A stretch of DNA of 64,000 nt, from NCBI RefSeq assembly GCF_007858275.1, contig NZ_VFEV01000031.1, positions 1 through 64,000 on the forward strand, in the 5' to 3' direction. The notes beneath the pieces were generated by a model. That model saw only the letters and a list, made by a program, of their open reading frames with translations. It had not been told where the DNA came from and did not search any database. Origin of the DNA: Pseudomonas proteolytica (lineage in GTDB: Bacteria > Pseudomonadota > Gammaproteobacteria > Pseudomonadales > Pseudomonadaceae). Positions 8,146 through 18,514 of the stretch are shown here, piece after piece; within the stretch, counting starts at the first letter, position 1; the number at the start of each line of letters is the position of its first letter. A program made the position numbers and the translations under genes.

Positions 8146-8909
8146 TTACGCTTCCCCCAAATAGGCTTTGATCACTTCCGGGTTGTCGCGGATCTGCTCC
8201 GGCGTCCCGTTGGCCAATGGCGTGCCCTGGTTGATCACGACGATATGGTCGGAAATGCTCATGACCAGTTTCATGTCGTGCTCGATCAGCAGCACGGTGG
8301 CGTTGTTTTCTTCACGCAGCACACCGATCAACGCCTTGAGGTCTTCGGTTTCCTTGGGGTTGAGGCCTGCCGCCGGTTCGTCGAGCATCAGGATCCGCGG
8401 GCGGGTCATCATGCAGCGGGCGATTTCCAGGCGGCGTTGCTGACCATAGGCCAGGGTGCCGGCCGGGCGGTTGGCAAACTCGGTGAGGTTGACCTTGTCC
8501 AGCCAATACGCGGCGTACTCCATGGCCTCGCGCTCGCTCTTGCGGAACGCCGGGGTCTTGAACAGGCCTGCGAAGAAGTTGGTGTTCAGGTGACGGTGCT
8601 GGGCAATCAGCAGGTTTTCCACTGCGGTCATGTCCTTGAACAACCGCACGTTCTGGAAGGTCCGCACCACGCCCTTGCGGGCGATCTCGTGACCGGCCAG
8701 GCCCTGGATCGGCTGGCCGTCCAGCAGGATGCTGCCACCGGCCGGCTTGTAGAAACCGGTCAGGCAGTTGAACACCGTGGTCTTGCCGGCGCCGTTGGGG
8801 CCGATCAAGGCGACCACTTGTTTCTCTTTGACGGTCAGGGCCACGCCATTGACCGCCAGCAGGCCGCCGAAGCGCATGCTCAGGTTTTCGACTTTCAGGA
8901 TCTCGCGGC

Positions 8910-8913
<4 letters not shown>
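8146..8913 (-). CDS. braF: Branched-chain amino acid ABC transporter, ATP-binding protein BraF/LivG
   Basis: The 255-residue LivG-type ATPase pairs with BraG on the BraD-BraE channel. Visible motifs are Walker A GPNGAGKTT, signature-region YGQQRRLEIARC (the first Ser-Gly of LSGGQ is replaced, as is usual in LivG), Walker B ILMLDEPAAGL and switch His in LLIEHDMKLV. The N-terminal KVENLSMRFGGLLAVNGV is the LivG hallmark. It overlaps braE by four bases (ATGA), consistent with coupled translation. Confidence 0.95.
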
Positions 8914-10159
<1,246 letters not shown>

Positions 10160-10163
<4 letters not shown>

Positions 10164-11083
10164 ACTTTCTCAACCTCCGGACGGCCCAGGATGCCGGTCG
10201 GCCGGAATAACAGCACCAGAACCAATAGACCGAAGGCCACCACGTCCTTGTACTGGTCGCCGAAGATATCGGCACCAAAGGCTTCGGCCACACCCAGCAC
10301 CAGCCCCCCGAGCATGGCGCCCGGAATACTGCCGATGCCGCCCAGAACCGCCGCGGTAAAGGCTTTGAGGCCCACCAGGAAGCCGGCGTTGGGGTTGATC
10401 ACGCCATACTGCATGCTCAGCAGCACCGCCGCGACGGCGGCCAATGCAGCACCGATCACGAAGGTCAGGGCAATGATGTTGTTGGTGTTGATGCCCAACA
10501 GGTTGGCCATCTTGATGTCTTCGGCGCAGGCCCGGCAGGCGCGCCCCAGACGGGAGCGGGAGATGAACAGGGTCAGGCCGAGCATCGCCACCAGGGTGAC
10601 GACGAAGACCAGGATCTGCATGTAGGAAATCAGGACTTCTTCTGCACCGCCCGGCCCGAAGGAAATACTGCCCGGGATCAGGTTGGGAATGGACTTGTCC
10701 TTGGAGTCCTGGGACAGCAATACGGTGTTCTGTAGGAAAATCGACATGCCGATGGCGGAAATCAACGGGATCAACCGGTTGCTGCCACGCAAGGGGCGGT
10801 ACGCAACGCGTTCGATACTGTAGCCGTAGGCACTGGTTACGACGATTGACGCAAGGAACGCGGCAGTCATCAACAGCGGCAGGGAGTGGATACCCATCAT
10901 GGCCAGCCCGGCAATGGCGATGAAAGCCACATAGGAGCCAATCATGTACACCTCGCCGTGGGCGAAGTTGATCATTCCAATGATGCCGTAAACCATTGTG
11001 TAGCCAATGGCTATCAAGGCATAGGTGCTGCCAATGGTCAGGCCATTAACCAGCTGTTGGAAAAAATGATAGATCTCAGGCAT
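10160..11083 (-). CDS. braD: Branched-chain amino acid ABC transporter permease BraD/LivH
   Basis: This 307-residue LivH-type permease has eight or so hydrophobic segments, the typical N-terminus FFQQLVNGLTIGSTYALIAIGYTMVYGIIGMINFAHGE and the coupling loop SRLGRACRACAEDIKMANLLGIN. Length is normal. The 228-bp gap upstream separates it from braC and contains a terminator-like hairpin, so braD-G is probably expressed by partial read-through from the braC promoter. It overlaps braE by four bases. Confidence 0.95.
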
Positions 11084-11260
11084 TACAGCGCTCCTAAAAA
11101 CCCGATACGCATTTCACTGGTGGAGTCATCTTCCAGCCTGGTGCTGTGTTCTGTGAGCACATTTGCACAAAGCATTTGCCAGCGAACCGCTGGTGACGGT
11201 TTTAAGATTTTCAGGTGAACCAGCGCCCGGATCGCGGGTGCGTGGCCCATAAACCTCGTA

Positions 11261-11288
11261 AAACAAAACCCACTGCTTGCACAGTGGG
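11261..11288 (-). terminator. Terminator/attenuator between braC and braD
   Basis: On the minus strand a 7-bp stem CCCACTG/CAGTGGG (11288-11282 with 11275-11269, loop 6) is followed by TTTTGTTT. It lies 23 bases after the braC stop. Its place inside the operon suggests that it reduces read-through so that the binding protein exceeds the membrane parts. Confidence 0.75.
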
Positions 11289-11311
11289 CTTGTTGTCCAG
11301 TAACGCCTGGC

Positions 11312-12439
11312 TTACTGAGGGGAAACTTCGGTTTTTGGTTGACCGAAGTGCCATTCGTAGACCACGAACTTGAAGTCTTTCAGGTCGCCCTTGGCGTCGA
11401 AGCTCAGGTCGCCGGTCGGGGTCTTGAAGGTACCCGCGTGGATGGCCTCGGCCACTTTGGTGGTGTCTTCGCTTTTGGCAGCAGCGATGCCGCCGGCGAT
11501 GATTTCCACCGCCGAGTAGGCTGGGAACACGAACGGACCGCTTGGGTCTTTGCCGTCAGCCTTGAGTGCGTCGACGATTGCCTTGTTGGCAGGGTCTGCG
11601 TCGAAGGATTTCGGCAGGGTGACCAGCAGGCCTTCGGAGGCTTTCTGGGCGATTTGCGAGATGGAGTCGTTGCCGACGCCTTCCGGACCCATGAACTTGG
11701 CTTTCAGGCCTTTTTCCTGGGACTGGCGCAGGATCAGGCCCAGTTCTGGGTGGTAGCCGCCGTAGTAGACGAAGTCGACGTTGGCTTGCTTGAGCTTCTG
11801 GATGATCGAGGAGAAGTCTTTGTCACCGGCGTTCAGGCCTTCGAACACGGCAACCTTGGTGCCTTTGCTCTCGAGGGTCTGCTTGACCGCAGTGGCGATG
11901 CCTTCACCGTACTGTTGCTTGTCGTGCAGTACTGCAACGACCTTCGGCTTGACGTGGTCGGCGATGTAGTTGCCGGCCGCTGGGCCCTGGGCGCTGTCCA
12001 GGCCGATGGTACGGAAGACCAGCTTGTAGCCACGAGCGGTGATATCCGGGCTGGTGGCAGCCGGCGTGATCATGATCACACCTTCGTCTTCGTAGATGTC
12101 GGTAGCGGGTTGAGTGGAGCTGGAGCAGAGGTGGCCGACCACGAACTTGACGCCGTCGTTGACCACTTTGTTGGCTACGGCAACGGCTTGTTTAGGGTCG
12201 CAAGCGTCATCGTATTCCTTGGCTTCGAGCATCTTGCCGTCGACACCGCCCTTGGCGTTGATGTCTTTGATGGCTTGCTTGGCGCCCATGAACTGCATAT
12301 CGCCGTATTGGGTCACAGGGCCGGTTTTAGGGCCGGCAATACCGATCTTGATGGTGTCAGCTGCGAACGAATGGCCGGCAACCCCAGCCAGGACCATAGC
12401 GGCAAACAGTTTGGAAATCTGCTTAGTAGCCTTATTCAT
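11312..12439 (-). CDS. braC: Branched-chain amino acid-binding periplasmic protein BraC/LivK
   Basis: This 375-residue type-1 periplasmic binding protein starts with a signal peptide (MNKATKQISKLFAAMVLAGVAGHSFAA) and continues DTIKIGIAGPKTGPVTQYGDMQFMGA, the usual BraC start of the mature chain. The Cys pair DACDPKQA and GHLCSSSTQP that bridges the N-lobe is present, as is the ligand-loop SSSTQPAT. It delivers Leu/Ile/Val (and Ala/Thr in P. aeruginosa) to BraD-BraE. The ribosome binding site GTGGAG sits upstream of the ATG. It heads the operon and is separated from braD by a terminator-like hairpin. Confidence 0.95.
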   Translation of the reverse strand: MNKATKQISKLFAAMVLAGVAGHSFAADTIKIGIAGPKTGPVTQYGDMQFMGAKQAIKDINAKGGVDGKMLEAKEYDDACDPKQAVAVANKVVNDGVKFVVGHLCSSSTQPATDIYEDEGVIMITPAATSPDITARGYKLVFRTIGLDSAQGPAAGNYIADHVKPKVVAVLHDKQQYGEGIATAVKQTLESKGTKVAVFEGLNAGDKDFSSIIQKLKQANVDFVYYGGYHPELGLILRQSQEKGLKAKFMGPEGVGNDSISQIAQKASEGLLVTLPKSFDADPANKAIVDALKADGKDPSGPFVFPAYSAVEIIAGGIAAAKSEDTTKVAEAIHAGTFKTPTGDLSFDAKGDLKDFKFVVYEWHFGQPKTEVSPQ

Positions 12440-12780
12440 AGTGCTCCACTCTTACTGTTGTATTTTTTATAGTTCTAGCGGCCTTGTGGGCTACAGAACC
12501 GGATCAGATATCTCGGATATCCCCCCGGCAGCGGCCTGGCAACTGTACCGGTACAGTGTAGAGCGCCGGTTGATCGCTTGAAAAGCTAGCTACTGGGGGC
12601 AAACCCTGGGTATGTCGCTTAAATGAAAGAAAAAGACAGAATTGCGGCGGGTGAATGCCAGAGTCTCGGGCAATCCTTGGCGTTCCTGACGCTTTCAATC
12701 GGTGCCTCAATTGCAACTGGGTTTTTCTGAGGAAGTCTCGACGGTATGATTGCGCCGATTTTTTCCTCAGGTGAGTTCCC
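12440..12780. other. Intergenic region between braC and the DUF2288 gene
   Basis: This 341-bp divergent gap must hold the promoters for braC (minus) and the DUF2288 gene (plus). It contains a perfect 16-bp palindrome at 12542-12557 and two GATATC-containing stretches at about 12506-12523. I see no ORF in it with coding character and no RNA gene. Confidence 0.6.
12542..12557. promoter_or_regulatory. Perfect 16-bp palindrome, probable operator upstream of braC
   Basis: ACTGTACCGGTACAGT is fully self-complementary and lies about 103 bases upstream of the braC start. Its length and symmetry suit a dimeric repressor or activator. The binding protein is not identifiable from the window. It is two bases too short for a standard CTG-N10-CAG LexA box. 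Confidence 0.5.
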
Positions 12781-13086
12781 ATGACGCAAGAACCTAGCAC
12801 CCTCTATGCCAAGCTGCTCGGCGAAACCGCGGAAATTTCCTGGAAGGAGCTTGAGCCGTTCTTCGCCAAGGGTGCCCTATTGTGGGTCGACGCGGGCCTG
12901 GATTTGATCGAAGCCGCCGAGGGCATGGCCGAGGATAGCCGGGACAAAGTGGCCGCCTGGCTGGCCTCGGGGAGCCTTGGCGAAGTGTCTGCGACGCGGG
13001 CATTGGACCTGCTGGAGCGTGATCCGAGCCTGTGGGCGGTGGTGGTTTCGCCGTGGATTCTGATCCAGGAAAGGGCATCGAATTAA
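12781..13086 (+). CDS. DUF2288-family protein
   Basis: This 101-residue, acidic, soluble protein has the DUF2288 pattern: LYAKLLGETAEISWKELEPFFAKGALLWVD near the N-terminus, then DLIEAAEGMAEDSRDKVAAWL and a C-terminal WAVVVSPWILIQER. The family has no known function; members are small cytosolic proteins of proteobacteria and cyanobacteria. The start follows a Shine-Dalgarno-like CAGGTGAG. It is monocistronic and is closed by the strong hairpin at 13090-13115. Confidence 0.85.
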   Translation: MTQEPSTLYAKLLGETAEISWKELEPFFAKGALLWVDAGLDLIEAAEGMAEDSRDKVAAWLASGSLGEVSATRALDLLERDPSLWAVVVSPWILIQERASN

Positions 13087-13089
13087 ATG

Positions 13090-13115
13090 CTCGCACTGAA
13101 ATGGTGCGAGTTTTT
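13090..13115 (+). terminator. Rho-independent terminator of the DUF2288 gene
   Basis: A 7-bp stem CTCGCAC/GTGCGAG with a 7-base loop is followed by TTTTT. It starts four bases after the stop codon. Confidence 0.85.
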
Positions 13116-13294
13116 CCCGGTGGGAAGTGTGTAGCGGAGTAACCGCTTTCGCCATGATGGCAACTGGCCGTGAAGAAAGGTCACAGGCGAGGGTGACGTA
13201 AACGTCATGGGAACAGTTTTGCGGGCCGCGAATGGCTCGGGGAATTGTTTCTTGGTGTGGCAAGGTTATGGATATTGTCGCCTGGCAGACCGCT

Positions 13295-13374
13295 TTCGCG
13301 AGCAAGCCCGCCCACAGTCGACCGCATTCCAAGGGTGGACCTCGGTCAACTGTGGGAGCGGGCTTGCCCGCGAA
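13295..13374. repeat. REP inverted pair, imperfect
   Basis: Arms 13295-13318 and 13349-13374 pair around a 30-bp loop. The left arm is of the CGCGAGCAAGCCCGC type with a 3-base deletion and the right arm is of the GCGGGCTTGCCCGC type, so the pair is a diverged mosaic. It lies downstream of the tubulin-like gene. Confidence 0.8.
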
Positions 13375-13388
13375 GGCCGCGCCGCGGT

Positions 13389-15569
13389 CTAGGCCGTCTT
13401 CCCGGTATGGTTATTCAAGGAAATAACCTTGGTCTTGCCAATCCGGTGACGATAAATCTCACGCAGGTACTTGATCGCCTTCTTCACACAGTCCCGCGAC
13501 AGGCGGATATCGTTGATCGAGACAAATTTCTCTTTGTCATTGATCAGCTCGCGGTACTTCTTCTCATACATCGGCTTGATCGCGTACCAGTTGGTATCGA
13601 GGATTTTCGCCGGGTTCTCGAATTCGTTGAGCAACTCGTCAATACGGTCCTCGTCGAAGTCTTCATGGATGATGAAGTCCAGGATCGAGTTGTCCAGCGT
13701 CTCGTCGAAGCGGTACGGGTTGCGGGCAAAGCAGCGTTTGATAAAGGCCACGATCAAGGTCAGGAAATCATCCGACAGGCACGGGCTCTTGGCGATCAGC
13801 GTGGTCAGCGACAGGTTGGCCGAGGCGCCGATCACCAGTGCGTAACGCTTGAGGGTGGTGTTGGGGAACAGGCTGTTGAGGTGCGTCTTGAGCCGGTTCA
13901 GGTCCATATAGGACAGTTTGTAGTCCTTGGGCAGGGAGACGATGGACACCACCGACGAGCAGTTCTTGAAAAAGTGCAGGTCATGCAGGGCCGCCGCGTC
14001 GTAGCCGGAATTCTTGTACTGCTCCAGCGACGCCCGATAGCGCTTGGACTCGATCGGCAGCAGGCTGATGCCTTCGATGGCCTGGGTGACCTTGTTGAAG
14101 TGGGGCAGGTCGATGGAGCGGAAGAACAGGTCATCGATGTTCAAGCGCTGCGGTTCTTTTTCAAACACCTTGAACTTGTCATTCGACGGCGCCGGGGTTT
14201 CCGGGACCACAGACTCGGCATAGGCAATCGCCACCGGCCCGGCCAGGCTCATGAACAGGTCGTTGGCGTCCAGGCGAATGGTTTCACCGATATCAATGCC
14301 GGCCCGGCGGAAATAGTTCTGGTCGTAGTCGGTTGTCACCGCCTGGGCCGTCAGAATGTTGAAGATCTGCTGTGAGATGTACTGGTTGGCGTGTTTTTCC
14401 ATGGCATTGACGTCAATGTTCTGGATGTTGCCATCGTCGCTTTCTTCGGCGTAACGCATGATGTCGTTGGAGATCAGCATCATGGCGTTCCACGGGCGAA
14501 TACGCCCTTTGACGCTGGCCTCGCTGCTGTCTTCATTGTCGAAGTTGTACGAGAAGTCCCATTCCTCCGACAGGTACTTGCACAGCAGCCGCCCGGCGTT
14601 GATGTGCAGCGCCTCGGACATTTCGCTGCGGTGATCGGAGATATTCGGCAGCACGCAAATGCCGCTGGTGAAGATCGGCTCGAACACAAAGGCGTGGCCG
14701 CTCTTGCTGTCGTGCTCGTCGGCGGGCTTGGTGTCGAAGGTCTTGTTCATGTACGAGTGCTGCTGGGCCAGGCCAAATTCCGAGGCCATGCCCGAGCCGG
14801 TGCCGCCGCCAGCGCTGAAGATCGAGAAGTACAGGCGCGACTGGTTGGCCTTGATCCCGCAGGAATCGATCAGGTACGAATGGATCATCTTCCAGTCGGG
14901 GCTGGAAAAACGCTGGGTGTCTTTGTTGAGGATGATCTTGGCCAGGTACTGGCCGAGGATCGGTGCGTTACCGGCGCCACCGGCGTGCACTTCCGACAGG
15001 TCCATGATTTTCATCTTGCTGTAGTCGCGCAAAAAGCCGCTTTTTTCGCCCTTGCGGGAAAAACGGATGCGCCCGGCAATGTCTTTGTCCAGGTCGCCGA
15101 GCATCACCAACGGTTCAACCAGGAATACCGGCTTGCTGGCCTTGCTGGCGCCCAGGCGCAGGTTGTTGCGGATCCATTGGGCAGGGCTGTAGCCCTTTTC
15201 AACGTAGGATTTGTCTTCGGTGCTGAACTCGTTCAAGTAGAACTTGCGCGCGTTGTAGACCAGCTCCGCGACATCCAGGGCAATGTTGGAACCGCAGCGC
15301 CCCAAGCCGATCAGGCAGACCGAGGGAAATTCCTGCTCGCTGCGTAACTCGCTGTCGCCCTCAAGGTGCGGCGGGCGTGGGAACACCATATCGCGCAGGC
15401 CGTCGAGGTTGTCGAGGATGCGGTCGGTGTTGGTTTCGGTGAAGTACAGGTATTGCTGGGTGCCCAGCGCACGTTGACTGCTCAATGACTTTGAACCTGA
15501 GGGTTTTTCCGCAGGAGCTGTCAGCAACACGTCGGATACCGCAGTAACAGGATTATTTTTAGAAGTCAT
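13389..15569 (-). CDS. Tubulin/FtsZ-superfamily-like GTPase, 726 residues
   Basis: Three signatures of the FtsZ/tubulin fold appear in order: a T1-like loop GLGRCGSN at residues 88-95, the T4 GTP-phosphate loop FSAGGGTGSGMASEFG with GGGTGSG at 254-260, and a T7-like LDANDLFMSLAG at 433-444, whose two Asp (434, 437) align with the catalytic pair of FtsZ (NxDxxD). An N-terminal tail of about 80 residues and a C-terminal half of about 280 residues with no recognised domain make it roughly twice FtsZ length. It is monocistronic, flanked by REP sequence and a c-di-GMP gene, and no partner gene is adjacent. It is not FtsZ itself, PhuZ or TubZ by length. It may belong to the poorly studied chromosomal FtsZ-like/Tubulin_2 groups; the role is unknown. 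Confidence 0.75.
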   Translation of the reverse strand: MTSKNNPVTAVSDVLLTAPAEKPSGSKSLSSQRALGTQQYLYFTETNTDRILDNLDGLRDMVFPRPPHLEGDSELRSEQEFPSVCLIGLGRCGSNIALDVAELVYNARKFYLNEFSTEDKSYVEKGYSPAQWIRNNLRLGASKASKPVFLVEPLVMLGDLDKDIAGRIRFSRKGEKSGFLRDYSKMKIMDLSEVHAGGAGNAPILGQYLAKIILNKDTQRFSSPDWKMIHSYLIDSCGIKANQSRLYFSIFSAGGGTGSGMASEFGLAQQHSYMNKTFDTKPADEHDSKSGHAFVFEPIFTSGICVLPNISDHRSEMSEALHINAGRLLCKYLSEEWDFSYNFDNEDSSEASVKGRIRPWNAMMLISNDIMRYAEESDDGNIQNIDVNAMEKHANQYISQQIFNILTAQAVTTDYDQNYFRRAGIDIGETIRLDANDLFMSLAGPVAIAYAESVVPETPAPSNDKFKVFEKEPQRLNIDDLFFRSIDLPHFNKVTQAIEGISLLPIESKRYRASLEQYKNSGYDAAALHDLHFFKNCSSVVSIVSLPKDYKLSYMDLNRLKTHLNSLFPNTTLKRYALVIGASANLSLTTLIAKSPCLSDDFLTLIVAFIKRCFARNPYRFDETLDNSILDFIIHEDFDEDRIDELLNEFENPAKILDTNWYAIKPMYEKKYRELINDKEKFVSINDIRLSRDCVKKAIKYLREIYRHRIGKTKVISLNNHTGKTA

Positions 15570-15778
15570 TGTGCGCCATGTGCCTGGACGGATGGCTGGA
15601 AAGCATCAAAGAGCCATCACCGAGTGAGAGTTCGCGACTTTTACAGTGCGTTTTAGGCCTCAGCGACCCGTCTTAACCCTATTGTTTCTAGGGAAAAGCG
15701 ACGCCGGACTCTCATGAATCGGCCGTTCGTCGGCGTTCTTTAATCAAAATGATGGCGATATGCCAAGGCTTTTGCGTG

Positions 15779-18025
15779 TCAACGGATGGGACGTACCACC
15801 GAAGAGGTGTCCTTGCCGCCTGCCTGGCTTAACGGTGTGAGCGGGTTGTGCTGATCCAGCGCGATGATCAACGCGCTGACTTCATTGGCCGGCACTGCTG
15901 CACTGAGCAGATAACCCTGCACATAGTCGCAACCATGCTTGATCAGAAGCTCCAGTTGTTGCGCAGTTTCCACCCCTTCGGTGATGACCTGCAGGTGCAG
16001 GGTGTGGGCCATGCCGATGATCGCCTGGACAATCTCCATATCAGTGGTGGATTTGGGAATGTCCTGGATAAAGGACCGATCGATTTTCAAGGTATTGAGG
16101 GGCAGGCGCTTGAGATAGGAAAGGGAGGAGTAACCGGTGCCGAAGTCATCGATGGACAGCGAAACGCCCAGCGCGCGGATTTGCCGCAGCAGGATCAGGG
16201 TGCTGCTGATGTTGCCCATCAAGGCATTTTCGGTCACTTCCAGTTCCAGGCGGCTGGCGGCGATACCGCTGCTGCGCAGGGCATATTCGATCTCGTCCGC
16301 CAGTTCGTCACGGGCCAGGTTCAGGGCCGAGCAGTTGACGGCCATGCTCAGGTCGGGGTGGCCCTGTTCTGTCAGCCAGCTCAGGTCGGCACAGGCCTGG
16401 CGTAGTACCCAGTTGTCCAGTTCGGCGATCAGCCCGTTGTTTTCGGCAATACCGATAAACCGGTCGGGCGCCAGCAAACCATGGACGGGATGTTGCCAGC
16501 GCACCAGGGCTTCAAGCCGGGTGACTTTGCCTTTGCGCAGGTCGAGAATCGGTTGGTAATGCAGGACCAGTTCTTTTTGGTTGCGTAGTGCGTTACGCAG
16601 TTCCTCTTCCAGTTGCAGTTCAAGAGAGGCCCGGGTTTTCAGGTTGGAGCTGAAGAAATTCAAGCTGTTGCGCCCGCCATCCTTGGACTGATAGAGCGCC
16701 AGGTCGGCGGTTTTCAGCAGTTCCTCGCTGGTGGTCCCATCCTCGGGAAACACGCTGATACCGATGCTGGTGGTCATCACCATGCGCCGGCCGGCCAGCT
16801 CGATGGGCTCTTTCATTTTCAGCATGATGCGCTGGGCCATGTGCCGCGCTTCGTCGCGATGATGGATATTGATCAGGATGCAGAACTCATCGCCGCCAAA
16901 CCGCGCCACTACATCATTGTGGCTGCGTACCGAACTCTTGATATGCCCGGCCAGGACCGTCAGCAGCTCATCGCCGGCGTCATGGCCCAGGCTGTCGTTG
17001 ATCCGCTTGAAGTGGTCGATGTCGAGGAAAATCACCGCCAGCATGCCCCCGTCGAGGGATTTCTGTGCGAGCTTTTCGGCGAAGATCTGGTTGAAACCCC
17101 GGCGATTGAGCAGGCTGGTCAAGGCATCATAGTGGGCGACTTGCTGCAGGGACGCGCGCGCCTGGTCCAGTTCGCTCAGCAGGGTATTGACCCTACGCAG
17201 GTCGCGTTCCTTGTGCTGCAGTTTCTTGTCGGCGAGGGCCGCACTGATGCTGCTGCCGATCACCAGCAATGTGATGACGGCCACCGACAGCCCCAGTTGC
17301 GTCGGATTATTGTCGATTGGCAGCGGCGGCACAGCCCCTGTGGGCAGCAGCAGTTGCATGGCGGCCATGCCGGTGAAGTGCATGCTGAGAATGCCGGCGC
17401 CGAGCACCAGGCTGGCGCCGTACTTGAGCAGTTGGTGGAACATCCCGCTGCCACTGCGCAGGTAATGGGACAACAGCAAGGCTGCCAGGCTGGCGCCGAT
17501 GGCGATGGCCACCGACAACCCGAACAGCGCGCCGGAAAAGTACACCTGGGCCTCGGAGCGCATGGCGGCCATGCCCACGTAATGCATCAGGGCGATGCCC
17601 AAGCCCATCCAGATGGAGGCGACCAGGTATTGATGAAAGTGCAGTTGCGCATGACTGAGGGTTTGCATGGCGAATAGCGACGCGACCATTGCGATCAACA
17701 AGGAGGCAACGGTCATGAACACTTCGTAATGGATGGCAATGGGCGCCTGGAACGCCAGCATGCTGATGAAGTGAGTCGACCAGATCCCGCCGGCCAGGCA
17801 AGCGGCGCCGATCCAGCGCCAGCGGCGTTTTGCCGTGGGGTTGTCAACGTGGCCGACCCGTTCAGCCATGTCCAAGGTGCCGAAGCCCGCTGCGCAGGCA
17901 ACCAGGTACGCCAGTAGCACCAGGAAGGGGTTATGGGTGCAATCGAGTAATAAATGCCCGCTCTCGGGAAGGGGGGTAAAAAAATGCAGACCCAGCCATT
18001 CCATAGCATGTCCCGTTTGAGTCAT
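15779..18025 (-). CDS. MHYT-GGDEF-EAL c-di-GMP enzyme, membrane-bound
   Basis: This 748-residue inner-membrane protein has a seven-helix MHYT sensor with motifs THFISM (84), MHYVGMAAM (about 148) and MHFTGMAAM (about 215), all with the putative metal-binding His/Met. A GGDEF domain follows (GGDEF at 377-381, intact) and then an EAL domain (EAL at 505-507, DDFGTGYSSLSYL intact), so both synthesis and breakdown of c-di-GMP are possible. The inhibitory RxxD site before GGDEF reads SHND and is probably lost. The architecture equals P. aeruginosa MucR and NbdA, which are linked to alginate control and NO response. A start at Met8 is equally plausible. Confidence 0.92.
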   Translation of the reverse strand: MTQTGHAMEWLGLHFFTPLPESGHLLLDCTHNPFLVLLAYLVACAAGFGTLDMAERVGHVDNPTAKRRWRWIGAACLAGGIWSTHFISMLAFQAPIAIHYEVFMTVASLLIAMVASLFAMQTLSHAQLHFHQYLVASIWMGLGIALMHYVGMAAMRSEAQVYFSGALFGLSVAIAIGASLAALLLSHYLRSGSGMFHQLLKYGASLVLGAGILSMHFTGMAAMQLLLPTGAVPPLPIDNNPTQLGLSVAVITLLVIGSSISAALADKKLQHKERDLRRVNTLLSELDQARASLQQVAHYDALTSLLNRRGFNQIFAEKLAQKSLDGGMLAVIFLDIDHFKRINDSLGHDAGDELLTVLAGHIKSSVRSHNDVVARFGGDEFCILINIHHRDEARHMAQRIMLKMKEPIELAGRRMVMTTSIGISVFPEDGTTSEELLKTADLALYQSKDGGRNSLNFFSSNLKTRASLELQLEEELRNALRNQKELVLHYQPILDLRKGKVTRLEALVRWQHPVHGLLAPDRFIGIAENNGLIAELDNWVLRQACADLSWLTEQGHPDLSMAVNCSALNLARDELADEIEYALRSSGIAASRLELEVTENALMGNISSTLILLRQIRALGVSLSIDDFGTGYSSLSYLKRLPLNTLKIDRSFIQDIPKSTTDMEIVQAIIGMAHTLHLQVITEGVETAQQLELLIKHGCDYVQGYLLSAAVPANEVSALIIALDQHNPLTPLSQAGGKDTSSVVRPIR

Positions 18026-18145
18026 CTCGTGTCACGGCGCGCGGCGATGACCTATGGATTCGAGTATAGAAGGCTCAACGGAATCGCAAGCGGTAATGGC
18101 ATTTTGACTTCTTCGATTTTGGCATGCTGACCATAGCCAATTATT

Positions 18146-18514
18146 CTAAGCGCTGATCGGCAATTCGTACTCGTAAGGCGGTTGCTCAAGCGGCGCCAGG
18201 CCGAACGCGGCGCGGGCGGCGTCGCAATCGACGTTCACTTCGCCCTGGCTCCATGACGCTTCGAACTCCCGGCATACGCTGGAACGCTGGGCGTAGATCG
18301 AGCAGCGTGTGCCGCTGCCCACTTCACCTTCCAGGCTGCAGCAGCGCGCCGGCTTTTGGTCGGTGCCGATCATCGCCACTCGGCTGGGGTTGATCTGTAC
18401 CACCAGTTCATCGGGCACGGTGCCGCCTGATGAAGCGCATTCGCCCCAAAAGAAAGACACGCGAAAGTGTGAACAGCAGGCACCGCAATTCAGACACGGA
18501 CTGGCATCGGACAT
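18146..18514 (-). CDS. YkgJ-family cysteine-cluster protein
   Basis: This 122-residue protein has the CxxCxxCC cluster CLNCGACC at residues 7-14, then RCCSLEGE, RCSIYAQRSSVCREF and DCDAARAAFG, the conserved Cys pattern of YkgJ/UPF0153 proteins. These are thought to bind a zinc or an iron-sulphur cluster; biochemical function is not firmly known. Length is typical. It is transcribed alone and is convergent with no close gene. The start ATG at 18514 leads directly into SDASPCLNC. Confidence 0.88.
   Translation of the reverse strand: MSDASPCLNCGACCSHFRVSFFWGECASSGGTVPDELVVQINPSRVAMIGTDQKPARCCSLEGEVGSGTRCSIYAQRSSVCREFEASWSQGEVNVDCDAARAAFGLAPLEQPPYEYELPISA

Noticed and set aside
12543..12556. CTGTACCGGTACAG considered as a LexA box
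   Set aside because: The CTG to CAG spacing is 8 rather than 10 bases, and the adjacent genes are not SOS genes.
13389..15569. Tubulin-like gene considered as a phage PhuZ or plasmid TubZ
   Set aside because: It is about twice as long as those proteins, and there are no phage or plasmid genes nearby.
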